Positions 7,310 through 16,902 are shown, numbered from the stretch's first letter. The stretch is DNA of 64,000 bases from Malonomonas rubra DSM 5091 (GCF_900142125.1 NZ_FQZT01000009.1:84428-148427), one strand, 5' to 3'. A program made the numbers and translations. Notes: a model not told the origin generated them from the sequence alone.

Positions 7310-8893
7310 ATGAGCGAGCTGACAGCAGAGATGCTGGGACTGAAAAGTGTGGGCAAGGTTTATCGTAACCTCAGTTACGACGAGTTGTTTGCCCATGAGA
7401 CCGACAACGCTGAAGGTAAGATTTCTGCGAACGGCACCATGATGGTCGACACCGGTAAATTTACCGGTCGTTCACCGAAGGACAAGTATTTTGTCAAGCA
7501 GTCCCCGTCTCAGGACAACATTGCCTGGGGCAACATCAACAAGCCTGTCTCTGCTGAAATTTTCGACGAACTCCATGCTGAAGTTATCGAGTACCTGTCG
7601 GGCAAAGATGTTTACGTCACTGACGGTTACTGCGGTTCCAACGAAAGCACCCGTCGCGATGTTCGTTTCATCACTGAGATTGCTTGGCAGTCCCACTTTG
7701 TCAAGAACATGTTCATCCGCCCGGATGACGCCGATCTGCCGAACTTCAAGCCCGGTTTTACCGTTTACAACGCCGCCGGCCTGACCAACCCCAAATGGGA
7801 GCAGCACGGTCTCAACTCCGAAGTCTTCGTCATCTTCAACATCGAAAAAAATGTCGCTATCATCGGTGGGACCTGGTACGGCGGCGAGATGAAGAAGGGC
7901 ATCTTCACCATGATGAACTACTGGCTGCCGCTGGAGAACATTCTCTCCATGCACTGCAGCGCTAACGTCGGCAAAGACGGCGATGTTTGTCTCTTCTTCG
8001 GACTCTCAGGCACCGGCAAGACCACCCTGTCGACCGATGCGGCCCGCAAGCTGATCGGTGATGACGAGCACGGTTGGGATGCCGACGGTATCTTCAACTT
8101 CGAAGGCGGTTGCTACGCGAAATGTATCGACCTCTCCTCCGAGAGCGAGCCTGAAATTTTTAACGCTATCAAGCGTAACGCCCTGCTGGAAAACCTGGTT
8201 TATGACGAGGATACTGGCGAGATTGATTTCGCCGACGGCAGCAAGACTGAGAACACCCGGGTTTCCTACCCGATCGAGCATATCGACAACCATGAGCCGA
8301 GCCTCAAAGCCGGGCATCCGCAGAACATCATCTTCCTTACCTGCGATGCTTTCGGTGTTCTGCCTCCGGTCTCCAAGCTGACCAAAGAGCAGGCGATGTA
8401 CTACTTCCTCTCTGGTTACACCGCCAAGGTCGCTGGTACCGAGCGTGGTATCACCGAGCCACAGGCAACTTTCTCCGCTTGCTTCGGCGAGGCTTTCCTG
8501 CCGCTGCACCCGACCGCTTACGCTAAGCTGCTGGGTGAGAAGATGGAGCAGTACAACGTTAACGCTTACCTGGTCAACACCGGCTGGGCCGGTGGCGGCT
8601 ACGGCGTTGGTGAGAGGATGAGCATCAAGGCGACCCGCGCCTGCATCAACGCTATCCTTGATGGCAGCATCAAAAACGTCGAGTTCGACCAGACCCGTTT
8701 CTTCAAGCTGCATATTCCGAAAGAGCTGCCGGGTGTCGACAGTGACCTGCTCAATCCGCGCAACGCTTGGCCAAACAAGGATGACTTCGATAAAACCGCC
8801 AACAAGCTGGCGACCATGTTCATCGATAACTTCAAGAAGTACACGTCCGATAACGATGATTTTGACTTCACCAAGGCCGGTCCGCAGATTTAA
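7310..8893 (+). CDS. pckA: Phosphoenolpyruvate carboxykinase (ATP)
   Basis: A 527-aa cytosolic enzyme that interconverts oxaloacetate + ATP and PEP + CO2 + ADP, linking the TCA pool with gluconeogenesis. Visible family motifs are the substrate loop [13 protein letters not shown], the metal/phosphate site around [12 protein letters not shown], the kinase P-loop [11 protein letters not shown] and the metal site DDEHGWD. An ATG at 7298 is also in frame, but the GGAGG ribosome-binding site lies at 7300-7304, inside that extension, so ATG 7310 (MSELTAEM) is the more likely start. Single-gene unit: its own promoter is at 7174-7203 and a strong terminator follows. Codon use is even and highly biased, consistent with strong expression. 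Confidence 0.97.
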   Translation: MSELTAEMLGLKSVGKVYRNLSYDELFAHETDNAEGKISANGTMMVDTGKFTGRSPKDKYFVKQSPSQDNIAWGNINKPVSAEIFDELHAEVIEYLSGKDVYVTDGYCGSNESTRRDVRFITEIAWQSHFVKNMFIRPDDADLPNFKPGFTVYNAAGLTNPKWEQHGLNSEVFVIFNIEKNVAIIGGTWYGGEMKKGIFTMMNYWLPLENILSMHCSANVGKDGDVCLFFGLSGTGKTTLSTDAARKLIGDDEHGWDADGIFNFEGGCYAKCIDLSSESEPEIFNAIKRNALLENLVYDEDTGEIDFADGSKTENTRVSYPIEHIDNHEPSLKAGHPQNIIFLTCDAFGVLPPVSKLTKEQAMYYFLSGYTAKVAGTERGITEPQATFSACFGEAFLPLHPTAYAKLLGEKMEQYNVNAYLVNTGWAGGGYGVGERMSIKATRACINAILDGSIKNVEFDQTRFFKLHIPKELPGVDSDLLNPRNAWPNKDDFDKTANKLATMFIDNFKKYTSDNDDFDFTKAGPQI

Positions 8894-8915
8894 GCCTGCA
8901 GCGGTTTGAAAAATC

Positions 8916-8949
8916 AAGGCGACCAGCGAACAGCTGGTCGCCTTTTTTT
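8916..8949 (+). terminator. Rho-independent terminator of pckA
   Basis: A perfect 12-bp stem (AAGGCGACCAGC at 8916-8927 and its complement at 8933-8944), a 5-nt loop and a run of T to 8949. Confidence 0.92.
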
Positions 8950-8961
8950 ATGCTCATTCAC

Positions 8962-8990
8962 TTGACAGCCAGTAGAAGAAAATTAATAAT
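8962..8990 (+). promoter_or_regulatory. Promoter for thiL and probably the chemotaxis operon
   Basis: TTGACA (8962-8967), exactly 17 nt, then AATAAT (8985-8990): one mismatch from full sigma70 consensus. The following 30 bases are strongly A/T-rich. The next gene, thiL, starts at 9024 and the genes after it are tightly packed. Confidence 0.75.
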
Positions 8991-9023
8991 TAAAGACTAA
9001 AAATTAAATTTTGGTGATATTTT

Positions 9024-10004
9024 ATGCACAACGAAAAATTACAAGATGTGGGGGAGTTCGGACTGATTCGACGGATTCAGCGCCAAGTCGGCGGTGGTGA
9101 TCATCTCGTTTTGGGGATTGGCGATGACTGCTCCATCCAGCGGCAGGATAACAGCTGGGAGTTATTGACCAGTACCGATCTGCTGATTGAGGGCGTTCAT
9201 TTCAATCGGCAATGGATCTCGATGGAAGAGCTTGGCCGCAAGTCGGCTGCAGTCAACATCAGCGATATTGCCGCCATGGGTGGACGACCCAAGAGCCTGT
9301 TTCTCGGGGTTGCCTGCCCTGGCGATATCCCGGTCGATGAACTGGAAAGTTTCAGCCGTGGCTTCGTTGCCGAAACCAATGCTTACGATGCCGTTCTCGC
9401 AGGTGGGGATACCTGCCGCTCCCTCGGGCCATTGATGATTTCCGTGACTGTGCAGGGCGAGGTTGAAAGCGGGAGGGCAATCCGCCGCGACGGTGCCGAG
9501 GTGGGAGACGCGATTTACGTCTCCGGGACTTTGGGAGACAGTGCTCTGGCGCTGCAGCAACTCTTGGCAGGCAAGCAGCCAAACCGTTACCTACTGGCGC
9601 GGCACAATACGCCGACAGCACGCGTCGCACTCGGTCGCCGCCTTGTACAGGAGCAGCTGGCCTCGTCCATGCTTGATGTTTCTGACGGTATCCTCTCTGA
9701 CTTGGGGCATATCCTCGAAGCAAGCGGCGTCGGTGCAGAAATTGAGTTAGCCCGATTGCCGCTGTCGGATGAATTCCGCGCAGCATTGCAGCAGGACGGA
9801 AGCTTGCTCGATCTGGCATTGGCTGGCGGCGAGGATTATGAATTGTTGCTGACTTCCCCATTGAAAAATTTGTCTGAAAAGACACTTTCAAGTGTAGATT
9901 TGACAAGAATTGGCACGATTTGCTCTCAGCCGGGATTGCAGGTGAAGAATCAGGACGGATCGCTGTATCGCTGCTCGCGAGGTGGTTTTGACCACTTCGG
10001 CTGA
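9024..10004 (+). CDS. thiL: Thiamine-monophosphate kinase
   Basis: A 326-aa enzyme of the AIRS/PurM-like ATP-grasping fold that phosphorylates thiamine monophosphate to the cofactor thiamine diphosphate. The signature residues are seen in order: EFGLIRRI, GIGDDC (metal/ATP site), STDLLIEGVHF, the AVNISDIAAMGGRP motif, AGGDTCRS and DVSDGILSDL, then AGGEDYELL near the C-terminus. Length is normal for the family. The first gene after a strong promoter, it overlaps the start of cheR by 23 bp. Thiamine diphosphate is needed by the indolepyruvate oxidoreductase encoded later in the window, but nothing links them beyond that. Confidence 0.95.
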   Translation: MHNEKLQDVGEFGLIRRIQRQVGGGDHLVLGIGDDCSIQRQDNSWELLTSTDLLIEGVHFNRQWISMEELGRKSAAVNISDIAAMGGRPKSLFLGVACPGDIPVDELESFSRGFVAETNAYDAVLAGGDTCRSLGPLMISVTVQGEVESGRAIRRDGAEVGDAIYVSGTLGDSALALQQLLAGKQPNRYLLARHNTPTARVALGRRLVQEQLASSMLDVSDGILSDLGHILEASGVGAEIELARLPLSDEFRAALQQDGSLLDLALAGGEDYELLLTSPLKNLSEKTLSSVDLTRIGTICSQPGLQVKNQDGSLYRCSRGGFDHFG

Positions 10005-10887
10005 AGAGCACAAATCCCCTTTTGTTGGTGGTGATGTGCCCGACGAGGCCTATCGACAAATTAGCGAGGTCCTGCGCGAGCAGCAGAATTTTATTCTCGA
10101 TGGGTACAAAGATCTCTGTATCAAGAGACGGATCGCTGCGCGTATCAGGGCGGTGGGCGAGAGCTGTGCAGAAGGGTACGTAGAAAAACTGGCGGCAAGT
10201 GAAAAAGAACAGCGCCAGCTGCTGACGGCGCTGAGTATTCACGTGTCACATTTTTTTCGCAATCCGAGCACGTTTCGAATGTTGGAAAAAAAAGTGCTGC
10301 CTGAGCTGCTGCGGCGAGCCGTCCAACAGAAGAGTAAATTGAGAATCTGGAGTGTCGGTTGCGCGAACGGCGAAGAGCCTTATTCGTTGGCTCTGCTCTG
10401 CAAAAAAATGAAGATTGAGGCGGAACAGATGTCGATTATTGCGACCGACCTCAGCCCTGAGGCTCTGCAGCGGGCTAAGCGGGGCTGCTATGAAGCGAAC
10501 CGGTTACGTGAATTGTCGGAAGAACAGTTGGAAAGCTTTTTCACTGTGCGGCAGCAGCAGTATTGTCTGCATGAGGAGATAAGGCGCCTGGTACGTTTTT
10601 TTCGCCACGACATTCTCAGTGATCAGCCCTTTTATCGGGCTGACCTGATTCTTTGTCGCAACGTACTGATTTACTTTTCCCGCGAGCAGCAGCAGCGAAT
10701 TTTACAGATTCTGGCCGCAGCACTGCCTGAGGGGGGCTATCTGGTCCTGGGGCGGGCGGAGACTCTGGTCTCTTCGTGCCGCGAGCTGTTCCGTTGTATC
10801 GACCCGGCAGAGCGGGTTTACCAGCGGCTGAAAAAAGAAGAGCAGCTGTTGCCGACCTCACTGGTGCAGCAGCTACAGAATTTTTAG
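9982..10887 (+). CDS. cheR: Chemotaxis protein methyltransferase CheR
   Basis: A 301-aa S-adenosylmethionine-dependent methyltransferase that methylates glutamates on chemoreceptors. The N-terminal CheR_N helical domain (about 20-85) is followed by the catalytic domain: SIHVSHFFRNPSTF, the SAM motif WSVGCANGEEPYSLA, ATDLSPEAL and LILCRNVLIYF. The start shown is GTG 9982 inside the end of thiL; a later GTG near 10036 is also possible, and no strong ribosome-binding site decides between them. It heads a chemotaxis set (receptor, cheW, cheY, cheA, cheC). No cheB methylesterase is found in the window, so receptor demethylation must be encoded elsewhere. Confidence 0.92.
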   Translation: MVLTTSAEEHKSPFVGGDVPDEAYRQISEVLREQQNFILDGYKDLCIKRRIAARIRAVGESCAEGYVEKLAASEKEQRQLLTALSIHVSHFFRNPSTFRMLEKKVLPELLRRAVQQKSKLRIWSVGCANGEEPYSLALLCKKMKIEAEQMSIIATDLSPEALQRAKRGCYEANRLRELSEEQLESFFTVRQQQYCLHEEIRRLVRFFRHDILSDQPFYRADLILCRNVLIYFSREQQQRILQILAAALPEGGYLVLGRAETLVSSCRELFRCIDPAERVYQRLKKEEQLLPTSLVQQLQNF

Positions 10888-10898
10888 ATATTTTGCAG

Positions 10899-10925
10899 TA
10901 AAGGGAAAAACTACCCGGCATTTAA
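10899..10925 (+). promoter_or_regulatory. Weak sigma28 (FliA)-like promoter before the MCP gene
   Basis: TAAAGGGA (10899-10906), an 11-nt spacer and GCATTTAA (10918-10925) resemble the FliA consensus TAAAGTTT-N11-GCCGATAA at 5 of 8 positions in each half. The spacing is exact, but the match is partial. Confidence 0.25.
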
Positions 10926-10959
10926 ATGATTCATGCTGTCGGCTTGAAGGAGAAAATTC

Positions 10960-12243
10960 ATGCGCGTTGAGATCAGCTACAAATTTGTCATCGGTTTCAT
11001 CTTCGTGGTGGCTTCGGTGGTGTTTCTGAACCTGCTGGTTCCGAAAATGGATGTTCCTGAGTGGACCCATCAGTGGATTACCATCGTTGGGGCCCTGCTG
11101 GTTGGCCTGGTGTTCGGATGGCTGTTTTCCAAGGCCTTTACCGCCAATATCAGCATTTTGACTGAAGGTGCTGACAGGCTGAGCAATGGCGATCTGAGCC
11201 GCAAGGTGAAACTGCGCCAGGGGGTATTCAGTGATGAAACGGAAGATTTGTCCAACTCTCTGAATCTCGTCGTCGACAGCTTGCGCAACCTGGTCGGGCA
11301 GATTCGCAGCAGCTCGGTGAATGTCAACGAGTCTTCGCTGGGGCTGGCGACGACGGCGGAGGAGATGACCGCGACTTCACACGAAATAGCAGGGTCCATC
11401 GAACAGATCAGCCGCGGTGCCGAAACCCAGGCAGAGATGGTCGAGCGGGTCTCCAAAGTAACCAAAGAGATGGCCAGCGAAATCGAGCTGATCGCGACTT
11501 CGGCCGGCAAGCTGTTTCAGTCTGCAGAAGAGACCACCATGACGGCCCGCCAGGGTGAAAATATGGCGACGACTGCTCTCGGCAACATGAAATCGGTGCT
11601 GGAGCAGGTGGAAGAGAACAGTAAGCTGATCGTCTCTTTCAGCGAGCAGGTCCAGCAGATCGGTAGCATTATCGACGTGATTACGACGATCGCGCAGAAG
11701 ACCAACCTGCTTGCACTTAACGCCACCATTGAGGCGGCCCGTGCCGGGGAATATGGTCATGGTTTTGCTGTCGTTGCTGAAGAGGTCAGCAAGCTGGCCG
11801 ACAGCACAGGAGAGTCAGCAGGGGAAATTACCCGCCTGATCGAATCTACGCGCGAGCAAAGCTTGAAGGTCCATCAGTCGATGACCGAAAGTGTCAAATC
11901 GATCGATGAAGGACGTGAGGCGATCGATATCGCCGGTAGCTCTTTCGCTGCAATTATCGATAAAGCCGAAGCAGCCCAGATTAAAGCATCCAAGATTACC
12001 GAGCTGACCGGCAATCAGCACACCGGGGCTCACGCCATCGTTGAAGCGATCGAAGAGATTGCCCGCGTTGCCGAGGATAACGCCGCCTCGACCGAAGAAG
12101 TGTCAGCGGCGACCGAAGAGCAATCGGCCTCGATGGAAGAGATGACTTTTGCTTCTCAGCGGCTGTCGAAACTAGCGGATGAACTGTTGACCTCGGTCAG
12201 CCGTTTTAACCTCGGCGCCGATATCGGTAACGGTCAGGCATGA
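10960..12243 (+). CDS. Methyl-accepting chemotaxis protein with minimal periplasmic loop
   Basis: A 427-aa chemoreceptor. Two TM helices (about residues 8-28 and 40-58) are separated by only some ten residues, so there is almost no periplasmic sensor domain. A HAMP domain (about 60-110) and the long coiled-coil signalling domain follow, with the hairpin tip [21 protein letters not shown] that contacts CheA and CheW. The flanking helices contain Glu/Gln-rich stretches (for example near 375-400) that could be CheR methylation sites. Strong AAGGAG ribosome-binding site before ATG 10960. The stop overlaps the cheW start (ATGA). Without a ligand domain it may sense membrane, redox or cytoplasmic state, or act through partners; this is inference. 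Confidence 0.93.
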   Translation: MRVEISYKFVIGFIFVVASVVFLNLLVPKMDVPEWTHQWITIVGALLVGLVFGWLFSKAFTANISILTEGADRLSNGDLSRKVKLRQGVFSDETEDLSNSLNLVVDSLRNLVGQIRSSSVNVNESSLGLATTAEEMTATSHEIAGSIEQISRGAETQAEMVERVSKVTKEMASEIELIATSAGKLFQSAEETTMTARQGENMATTALGNMKSVLEQVEENSKLIVSFSEQVQQIGSIIDVITTIAQKTNLLALNATIEAARAGEYGHGFAVVAEEVSKLADSTGESAGEITRLIESTREQSLKVHQSMTESVKSIDEGREAIDIAGSSFAAIIDKAEAAQIKASKITELTGNQHTGAHAIVEAIEEIARVAEDNAASTEEVSAATEEQSASMEEMTFASQRLSKLADELLTSVSRFNLGADIGNGQA

Positions 12244-12671
12244 GCCAGCTGCTGCCGTTCAATCTTGGCCTGGAGATCTATGCTCTGGAACTGGCCGATG
12301 TGCAGGAGGTCGTGGAGCATCAGGCTGTCTTCCCGCTGCCGGGGGTGGCCACAACGATCAGTGGAGCCATTGGCTTCCATGGGCGAATTGTGCCGGTTGT
12401 TGATCTGCCATTATTGCTCGGTTTCGACGCAGGTCCACGCTCCGACCGAATGATCGTGCTGACCGACGTGCACGGCCCGGTTGCTTTGAGCATTGACCGA
12501 CTGCAGCGGATTATCACTCTCGACCTGGCGCACTGCACCTTGTCGCAGAGTGAGTCGGAAGAGGATTGTATTCGCGGTGTCATCGACCGCGACGGAGAAA
12601 TGATCAGTCTGCTCGATCTGGAGCAGCTTCGCCTGGTGCTTGACCGGGTGTGCAGCGAAACAGGGGGCTGA
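12240..12671 (+). CDS. cheW: Chemotaxis coupling protein CheW
   Basis: A 143-aa single CheW domain that bridges receptor and CheA kinase. The fold is recognisable from [21 protein letters not shown], then [23 protein letters not shown] and the terminal [13 protein letters not shown]. The start ATG 12240 overlaps the receptor stop by four bases, so the two are translationally coupled, fitting a dedicated receptor-coupler pair. It is slightly shorter than E. coli CheW (167 aa), mainly at the N-terminus. The cheY start lies 2 nt after the stop. Confidence 0.9.
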   Translation: MSQLLPFNLGLEIYALELADVQEVVEHQAVFPLPGVATTISGAIGFHGRIVPVVDLPLLLGFDAGPRSDRMIVLTDVHGPVALSIDRLQRIITLDLAHCTLSQSESEEDCIRGVIDRDGEMISLLDLEQLRLVLDRVCSETGG

Positions 12672-12672
12672 A

Positions 12673-13038
12673 GTGGCAAAACAGGTGATGATCGTTGACG
12701 ATGCGTTATTCATGCGCAGCATGTTGCGCGATATTTTTGAAGCGGCCGGCTGGCAGGTGGTGGCTGAGGCAGAAAATGGTCAACAGGCGGTTGAGCTGTT
12801 CGCTCAGCACCAGCCCGATCTGGTGACCATGGATATTGTCATGCCAGAGATGAGCGGGCTGGACGCCATGCAGAAAATCCTCAGTGACTACCCTGAAGCA
12901 AAAGTGGTGATGTGCAGTGCTCTCGGTCAGGAAAGCATGGTGATGGAAGCGATCAAGGCCGGAGCCAAGGATTTTATTGTGAAGCCGTTTCAGGACGAAC
13001 AGGTTATTGACGTTGTTGATCGGGTCTGCGCTGCTTGA
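12673..13038 (+). CDS. cheY: Chemotaxis response regulator CheY (single REC domain)
   Basis: A 121-aa receiver domain without an output domain. The acidic pocket is D9/D10 (VDDALFM), the phospho-acceptor is D54 (TMDIVMPEMSG), the Ser/Thr switch position is in MCSALGQ, and K104 lies in VKPF. The DIVMPEMSGLDAM signature groups it with CheY proteins of the cheA-cheC type clusters. Start is GTG 12673, two bases after the cheW stop; a longer in-frame extension would overlap cheW and has no better signal. Phosphorylation by CheA from this operon and dephosphorylation by the CheC-like protein are inferred from context. Confidence 0.93.
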   Translation: MAKQVMIVDDALFMRSMLRDIFEAAGWQVVAEAENGQQAVELFAQHQPDLVTMDIVMPEMSGLDAMQKILSDYPEAKVVMCSALGQESMVMEAIKAGAKDFIVKPFQDEQVIDVVDRVCAA

Positions 13039-13065
13039 AAACAGGCTCCCTAGGCAGGATTTTTG

Positions 13066-14898
13066 ATGGATATTGAAAAATATCGCAAAATGTTTCTCAG
13101 CGAAGCCGGCGAACATCTTGAGAAGATGGCCGAGCAGCTGGTCGCGGTAGAGGCCGATCCACAGAACAGTGACGGAATCGATGCTCTTTTCCGCGAGGCT
13201 CATTCTATTAAGGGGATGGCTGCAACCATGGGCTACGATGCCACTGCGCGCGTGTCCCATCGCCTGGAAGACGAGCTGCAGAATTGCCGCGAGCAGGGAG
13301 AAGTTGACAGCGAGATGATCGATCGGCTGCTGACCGGGGTCGACCTGCTGGAATCCTTGCTGGAGGATATTTCCGAGGGACGTGCCGAGCGGAGTGTTGA
13401 CGACTTTATCAATGGCGTGATGCTGGTAGAAGAGTTGGAGCCGATCCCTGAAGAAGACAGCTGTGATTTGGCTGGTGAGGGGGTGTTGGTGCGACTGAGG
13501 TTGGCCGACAGCGTTGCCGCACCGGGCCCACGCCTGCTGGTTTTGCTGACACGAATGGCCGAATTCGGGACTGTTCTCGAAGCCAAACCGAGCGAAGAGC
13601 AGCTACTGCAGGGGGAGATCAGTCGAATTCTGCTGGTGCGATTGGCGACCGAGGCATCGCAGGAAGAGATCCGGCAACGACTGCAATGTTACCGCGAGCT
13701 GAACGCTATCGAGTTCCCCGTCGCTGTGCTGGAAAAGGACCAGCAGCGCAAGGTCTCACGGAAGAGTGGAACAACAGTGCGGGTCGATACCGATCTGCTC
13801 GATCGATTTATCAACCTGACTGGCGAACTGTTGACCAACCGGTACCAGTTACAGAGCGCTGCTGGAGAACGTAACTGGCGCGAAATGAACGAGGGATTAA
13901 GCCAGCTGGCACGACTGGTGAAAAACCTGCACCATCAGGTTCTGCAGGTGCGGATGATGCCGTTGGAAAGCATTACCGGACGTCTGCCGCGCGCCGTGCG
14001 CGATCTCTGTCGCAGCAGTGGCAAAGAGGTTGAGTTCAGCGTTGAAGGCGCATCTATCGAGTTAGATCGGGCGATCCTGGAAGAATTGGCCGATCCTTTA
14101 ACCCACATGATCCGCAACGCCATCGATCACGGTATTGAGCAAACAGGTAGTGTGCAGATTAAATCCTGGCGGGAGCGGGATCAGGTCCTGATTCAGGTGG
14201 CGGATGATGGGCGTGGGATTGATCCTGAAAAAGTGCGTAAGCGGGCCATTGAGCGTAATCTTATCAGCCCGGCGCAAGCACAGGTGATGCGCGACTATGA
14301 TGTGCTGCAGCTGATTTGTCAGCCCGGCTTTTCAACCGCCGAGCAGGTGACCGAAACCTCCGGTCGCGGCGTTGGCATGGACGTGGTGAAAACTTCTGTA
14401 GAAAAGCTTGGCGGAGTGCTGCTGATCGATTCGACTCCGGGCGAAGGCACCCGCATCAGTCTGAAGTTGCCATTGTCGGTCGCGATTATTCGTGTGCTGA
14501 TGATCGAGTGCGCCGGCTGCTTGCTCGGTATCCCGATCACCCGTGTGTTGCAGACCGTTGAAATTTCGCCGAAAGAGGTCCAGACCAGCGGTAAACAGCT
14601 GGTGATTTCCCTGCATGGTGAACTGCTGCCGCTCCTGTCATTGCGGAAAATTCTGCGTCAACCGAAAGGGCCGGCCTCAAACCTGCTGTCGCTGGTGGTG
14701 ACCGAGGTGTTTGGTCGCAAGGTTGGGCTGGTGATTGATCGTCTGGTTGGCCAGCAGGAAGTGTTCGTGCAGCCACTGCCGAGCCCTTTTGATCGCTTAC
14801 GTGGCAACAGCGGCGGAGCGATCCTCGGCGACGGCCGGATTCTGTTTTTGATCGATCTGCAGTCGATGCTGGAAAAGCGTCGGACGAAAGGGAGCTGA
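13066..14898 (+). CDS. cheA: Chemotaxis histidine kinase CheA
   Basis: A 610-aa multidomain kinase. Order: HPt domain (1-105) with phospho-accepting H46 in REAHSIKGMAATMG; a P2-like response-regulator-binding region (about 140-225); dimerisation helices (about 240-305) with FINLTGELLTNRYQL; HATPase_c (about 310-475) with N box NAIDHGIE, G1 VADDGRGID and G2 TSGRGVGMDVV; and a CheW-like P5 domain (480-610). Start ATG 13066 (a TTG just before is in frame but less likely). Full length with every catalytic motif intact. It follows cheY by 27 nt and is followed directly by a cheC-like gene, so this looks like a complete small excitation module with phosphatase but without cheB or cheD. Confidence 0.95.
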   Translation: MDIEKYRKMFLSEAGEHLEKMAEQLVAVEADPQNSDGIDALFREAHSIKGMAATMGYDATARVSHRLEDELQNCREQGEVDSEMIDRLLTGVDLLESLLEDISEGRAERSVDDFINGVMLVEELEPIPEEDSCDLAGEGVLVRLRLADSVAAPGPRLLVLLTRMAEFGTVLEAKPSEEQLLQGEISRILLVRLATEASQEEIRQRLQCYRELNAIEFPVAVLEKDQQRKVSRKSGTTVRVDTDLLDRFINLTGELLTNRYQLQSAAGERNWREMNEGLSQLARLVKNLHHQVLQVRMMPLESITGRLPRAVRDLCRSSGKEVEFSVEGASIELDRAILEELADPLTHMIRNAIDHGIEQTGSVQIKSWRERDQVLIQVADDGRGIDPEKVRKRAIERNLISPAQAQVMRDYDVLQLICQPGFSTAEQVTETSGRGVGMDVVKTSVEKLGGVLLIDSTPGEGTRISLKLPLSVAIIRVLMIECAGCLLGIPITRVLQTVEISPKEVQTSGKQLVISLHGELLPLLSLRKILRQPKGPASNLLSLVVTEVFGRKVGLVIDRLVGQQEVFVQPLPSPFDRLRGNSGGAILGDGRILFLIDLQSMLEKRRTKGS

Positions 14899-15480
14899 AT
14901 GGGGAAGGAGCTGCAAAAAGTCAAACTGCGGCAGATGACCCAGAAGGGTCTGGATCAGGCCGCGGCCATGCTTTCACGCCTGCTGCGACAGCAGATACAG
15001 ATCGAAGTCAGCGGGAGTTGGTCGAGAGATTGTGGCTGTCTTGGTGATGCTGATTCCGTTTGGCTCGGGGTTTATATGGGGGTCTGTGGCGAGCTGCAGG
15101 GCGGTCTTCTGCTGGTCCTGAGCGAAAAAAGAGCCCGGAGTATGGCCCAGCAGCTCCTCGGCATGCCGGTTGGTGCAGCCTTGACCGAAGAGCCTGCTTG
15201 TTCAACCCTGCGTGAAGTCGGCAATATCGTTGCCTCCGCCTTTCTTGCCAGCATTGATGATCAGCTCGGTTTGCGGGCACTGCCGGAACCACCGCAACTT
15301 CATGTCGCACAGCTGGACAGATTGCTGGAACAGCATCGGACACAGCAGAAGGATGCCTGCCTGGCCGTGCGTACCGACCTTGTCGGCGCCGAGACTGGAC
15401 CGGTGGAAGGGGCAATCTTTCTGCTGCCGGAGCAAGCTTCACTCGATCTGCTCTACCAGCGGATCGACCAGGCCAGCTGA
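14899..15480 (+). CDS. cheC: CheC-like CheY-P phosphatase
   Basis: A 193-aa member of the CheC/CheX/FliY phosphatase family. The diagnostic helix is STLREVGNIVASAF, with E106 and N109, followed about 20 residues later by a conserved proline (LPEPP); CheC normally has two such helices and only this one is clear here. It starts directly after the cheA stop (TGA then ATG). Expected role: hydrolysis of CheY-phosphate to reset the signal. The N-terminal 35 residues are basic and helical. Because only one active helix is obvious, a CheX-like single-site enzyme or a degenerate CheC are alternatives. Confidence 0.8.
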   Translation: MGKELQKVKLRQMTQKGLDQAAAMLSRLLRQQIQIEVSGSWSRDCGCLGDADSVWLGVYMGVCGELQGGLLLVLSEKRARSMAQQLLGMPVGAALTEEPACSTLREVGNIVASAFLASIDDQLGLRALPEPPQLHVAQLDRLLEQHRTQQKDACLAVRTDLVGAETGPVEGAIFLLPEQASLDLLYQRIDQAS

Positions 15481-15543
15481 ACTATCCCCGCCGGGGAAAA
15501 CCTGCTACTATCCTGCCGATGACGTCCTATCAGGAGTAAATTG

Positions 15544-16278
15544 ATGAAGTATAAATTGTTCGCCTTGCTGCTTTGCTGTTTGTTTCTGCCTGCTGTCGCG
15601 TTTGCAGAAATTACGCTGGAGGATGTTGTCGCTGCGCTGGAAGCCCCTTTCAAAGCGGGAGCACAGGTGAGAATCCATGATTTCCAGGCCGATTTTCTGC
15701 AGCAGTCGCACCTTGCCTCTATCGATCGGGTCCAGCGCGGTCGCGGTGATGTCAGCTTTAAATTCGCAACAGAAAAGGCGATGTTCCGCTGGAACTACAG
15801 CGAGCCGGAAGAACAGCAGATTATTTCCGACGGCACCAGTATGTGGGTCTATCAGCCGGAGAATCGGCAGGTGATTGAAAGCGATATCAGCGGAGTCGCT
15901 CAAAGTGATAACCCGGTGACCTTTCTCAGCCATCTTGGGGATGTCTCGCGTAATTTTCAGATCGGTTGGGGCGCGCCGAAAACCGATAGCAACGATAACC
16001 TGATCCTGCAGCTGCAACCGAAAAAAGCCTCGCAACTGATTCACAGCCTGCGACTCACTGTCAGCCGGAAGGCGGTCGTCGATTTTGTTGAACATCAGCG
16101 CAGTGGCAAGTATTTCCCGATCCTCGCTACCAGCCTGACCGATCCGAACGGCAACCGTACTGACATCGAGTTTCAGTCGATAAAGCAGAACACCGGCCTC
16201 GTCACAGAAGAGTTTGTTTTTCTGCGCCCGCAGGGGGTCGAGTTGGTGCGCCCGGCCGATAGCTATCCTGGTTTTTAA
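15544..16278 (+). CDS. lolA: Outer-membrane lipoprotein carrier protein LolA
   Basis: A 244-aa periplasmic chaperone that ferries lipoproteins from LolCDE to the outer membrane. A Sec signal peptide (MKYKLFALLLCCLFLPAVAFA) covers residues 1-21. The mature part has the LolA pattern: an early HDFQADFLQQSHL strand, GDVSFKFATEKAMFRWNY, SDGTSMWVYQPENRQV, then the FLSHLGDV region. Start ATG 15544 has a CAGGAG site; a TTG directly before is in frame. It is followed by a clear terminator. Presence of lolA confirms a Gram-negative envelope. The gene may be read from the chemotaxis operon because only 63 bp separate them. Confidence 0.9.
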   Translation: MKYKLFALLLCCLFLPAVAFAEITLEDVVAALEAPFKAGAQVRIHDFQADFLQQSHLASIDRVQRGRGDVSFKFATEKAMFRWNYSEPEEQQIISDGTSMWVYQPENRQVIESDISGVAQSDNPVTFLSHLGDVSRNFQIGWGAPKTDSNDNLILQLQPKKASQLIHSLRLTVSRKAVVDFVEHQRSGKYFPILATSLTDPNGNRTDIEFQSIKQNTGLVTEEFVFLRPQGVELVRPADSYPGF

Positions 16279-16307
16279 TCGAGCAGAGAAAAAAGAGAGA
16301 TAAATTC

Positions 16308-16340
16308 ACCGCCCCGATGCTTTCATGCCGGGGCGGTTTT
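16308..16340 (+). terminator. Rho-independent terminator after lolA
   Basis: ACCGCCCCG (16308-16316) and CGGGGCGGT (16329-16337) form a perfect 9-bp G/C-rich stem, extendable by an inner AUG/CAU pairing, with a T run at 16337-16340. Confidence 0.82.
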
Positions 16341-16405
16341 GTGTTATAAGGCTCTGATTCTTTGAGGATTATTGAGAAATAGACAGATATAAAAGGAGTA
16401 GATAA

Positions 16406-16891
16406 ATGCCAAGTTTTGACATTGTTTCCAAGGTTGACCTGCAGGAAGTTGACAACGCCATCAACCAGGCAACCAAAGAGATCGGCCAGCGCTACGATTT
16501 CAAAGGCACGACCAACGAGTTAACGCTGGAGAACGAGACCCTGACCATACTCGCTGCCGATGATTACAAGCTGCAGGCGATCAAGGACATCATCATCGCC
16601 AAACTGGTGCGGCGCAAGGTGTCGCCGAAATGCTTCGATTACGGCAAGGAAGAGCCGGCCTCTCACGGTGCCGTGCGGGTCAAGGCGTCAATCCAGCAAG
16701 GGATCAGTAAGGAGAAGGGCAAGGAGATCGTCAAGCTGATCAAGAATACCAAGCTGAAGGTCCAGGCACAGATCATGGACGACCAGGTACGGGTGACCGG
16801 CAAGAAGATCGACGATCTGCAGGCAGTGATGCAGGAGCTCAAGGGCAAAGATCTTGGCATCGAGCTGCAGTTCGAAAACATGCGTTCGTAA
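16406..16891 (+). CDS. YajQ-family nucleotide-binding protein (putative c-di-GMP binder)
   Basis: A 161-aa protein with the YajQ/DUF520 fold of two ferredoxin-like halves. The N-terminus [18 protein letters not shown], the RYDFKGT motif and the segment [10 protein letters not shown] are near-universal in the family, as are [18 protein letters not shown] and the terminal [19 protein letters not shown] precedes ATG 16406. Some homologues bind cyclic di-GMP or contribute to stress responses, but a general function is not settled. The rimO gene follows after 11 nt. A PilZ gene elsewhere in the window shows that c-di-GMP signalling exists in this organism. Confidence 0.92.
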   Translation: MPSFDIVSKVDLQEVDNAINQATKEIGQRYDFKGTTNELTLENETLTILAADDYKLQAIKDIIIAKLVRRKVSPKCFDYGKEEPASHGAVRVKASIQQGISKEKGKEIVKLIKNTKLKVQAQIMDDQVRVTGKKIDDLQAVMQELKGKDLGIELQFENMRS

Positions 16892-16902
16892 CGGGAAAAT
16901 CT

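Noticed and set aside
8006..8917. Long reverse-strand open frame (303 codons) opposite pckA
   Set aside because: It is a mirror of the highly biased pckA codon use; no family resemblance or start signal.
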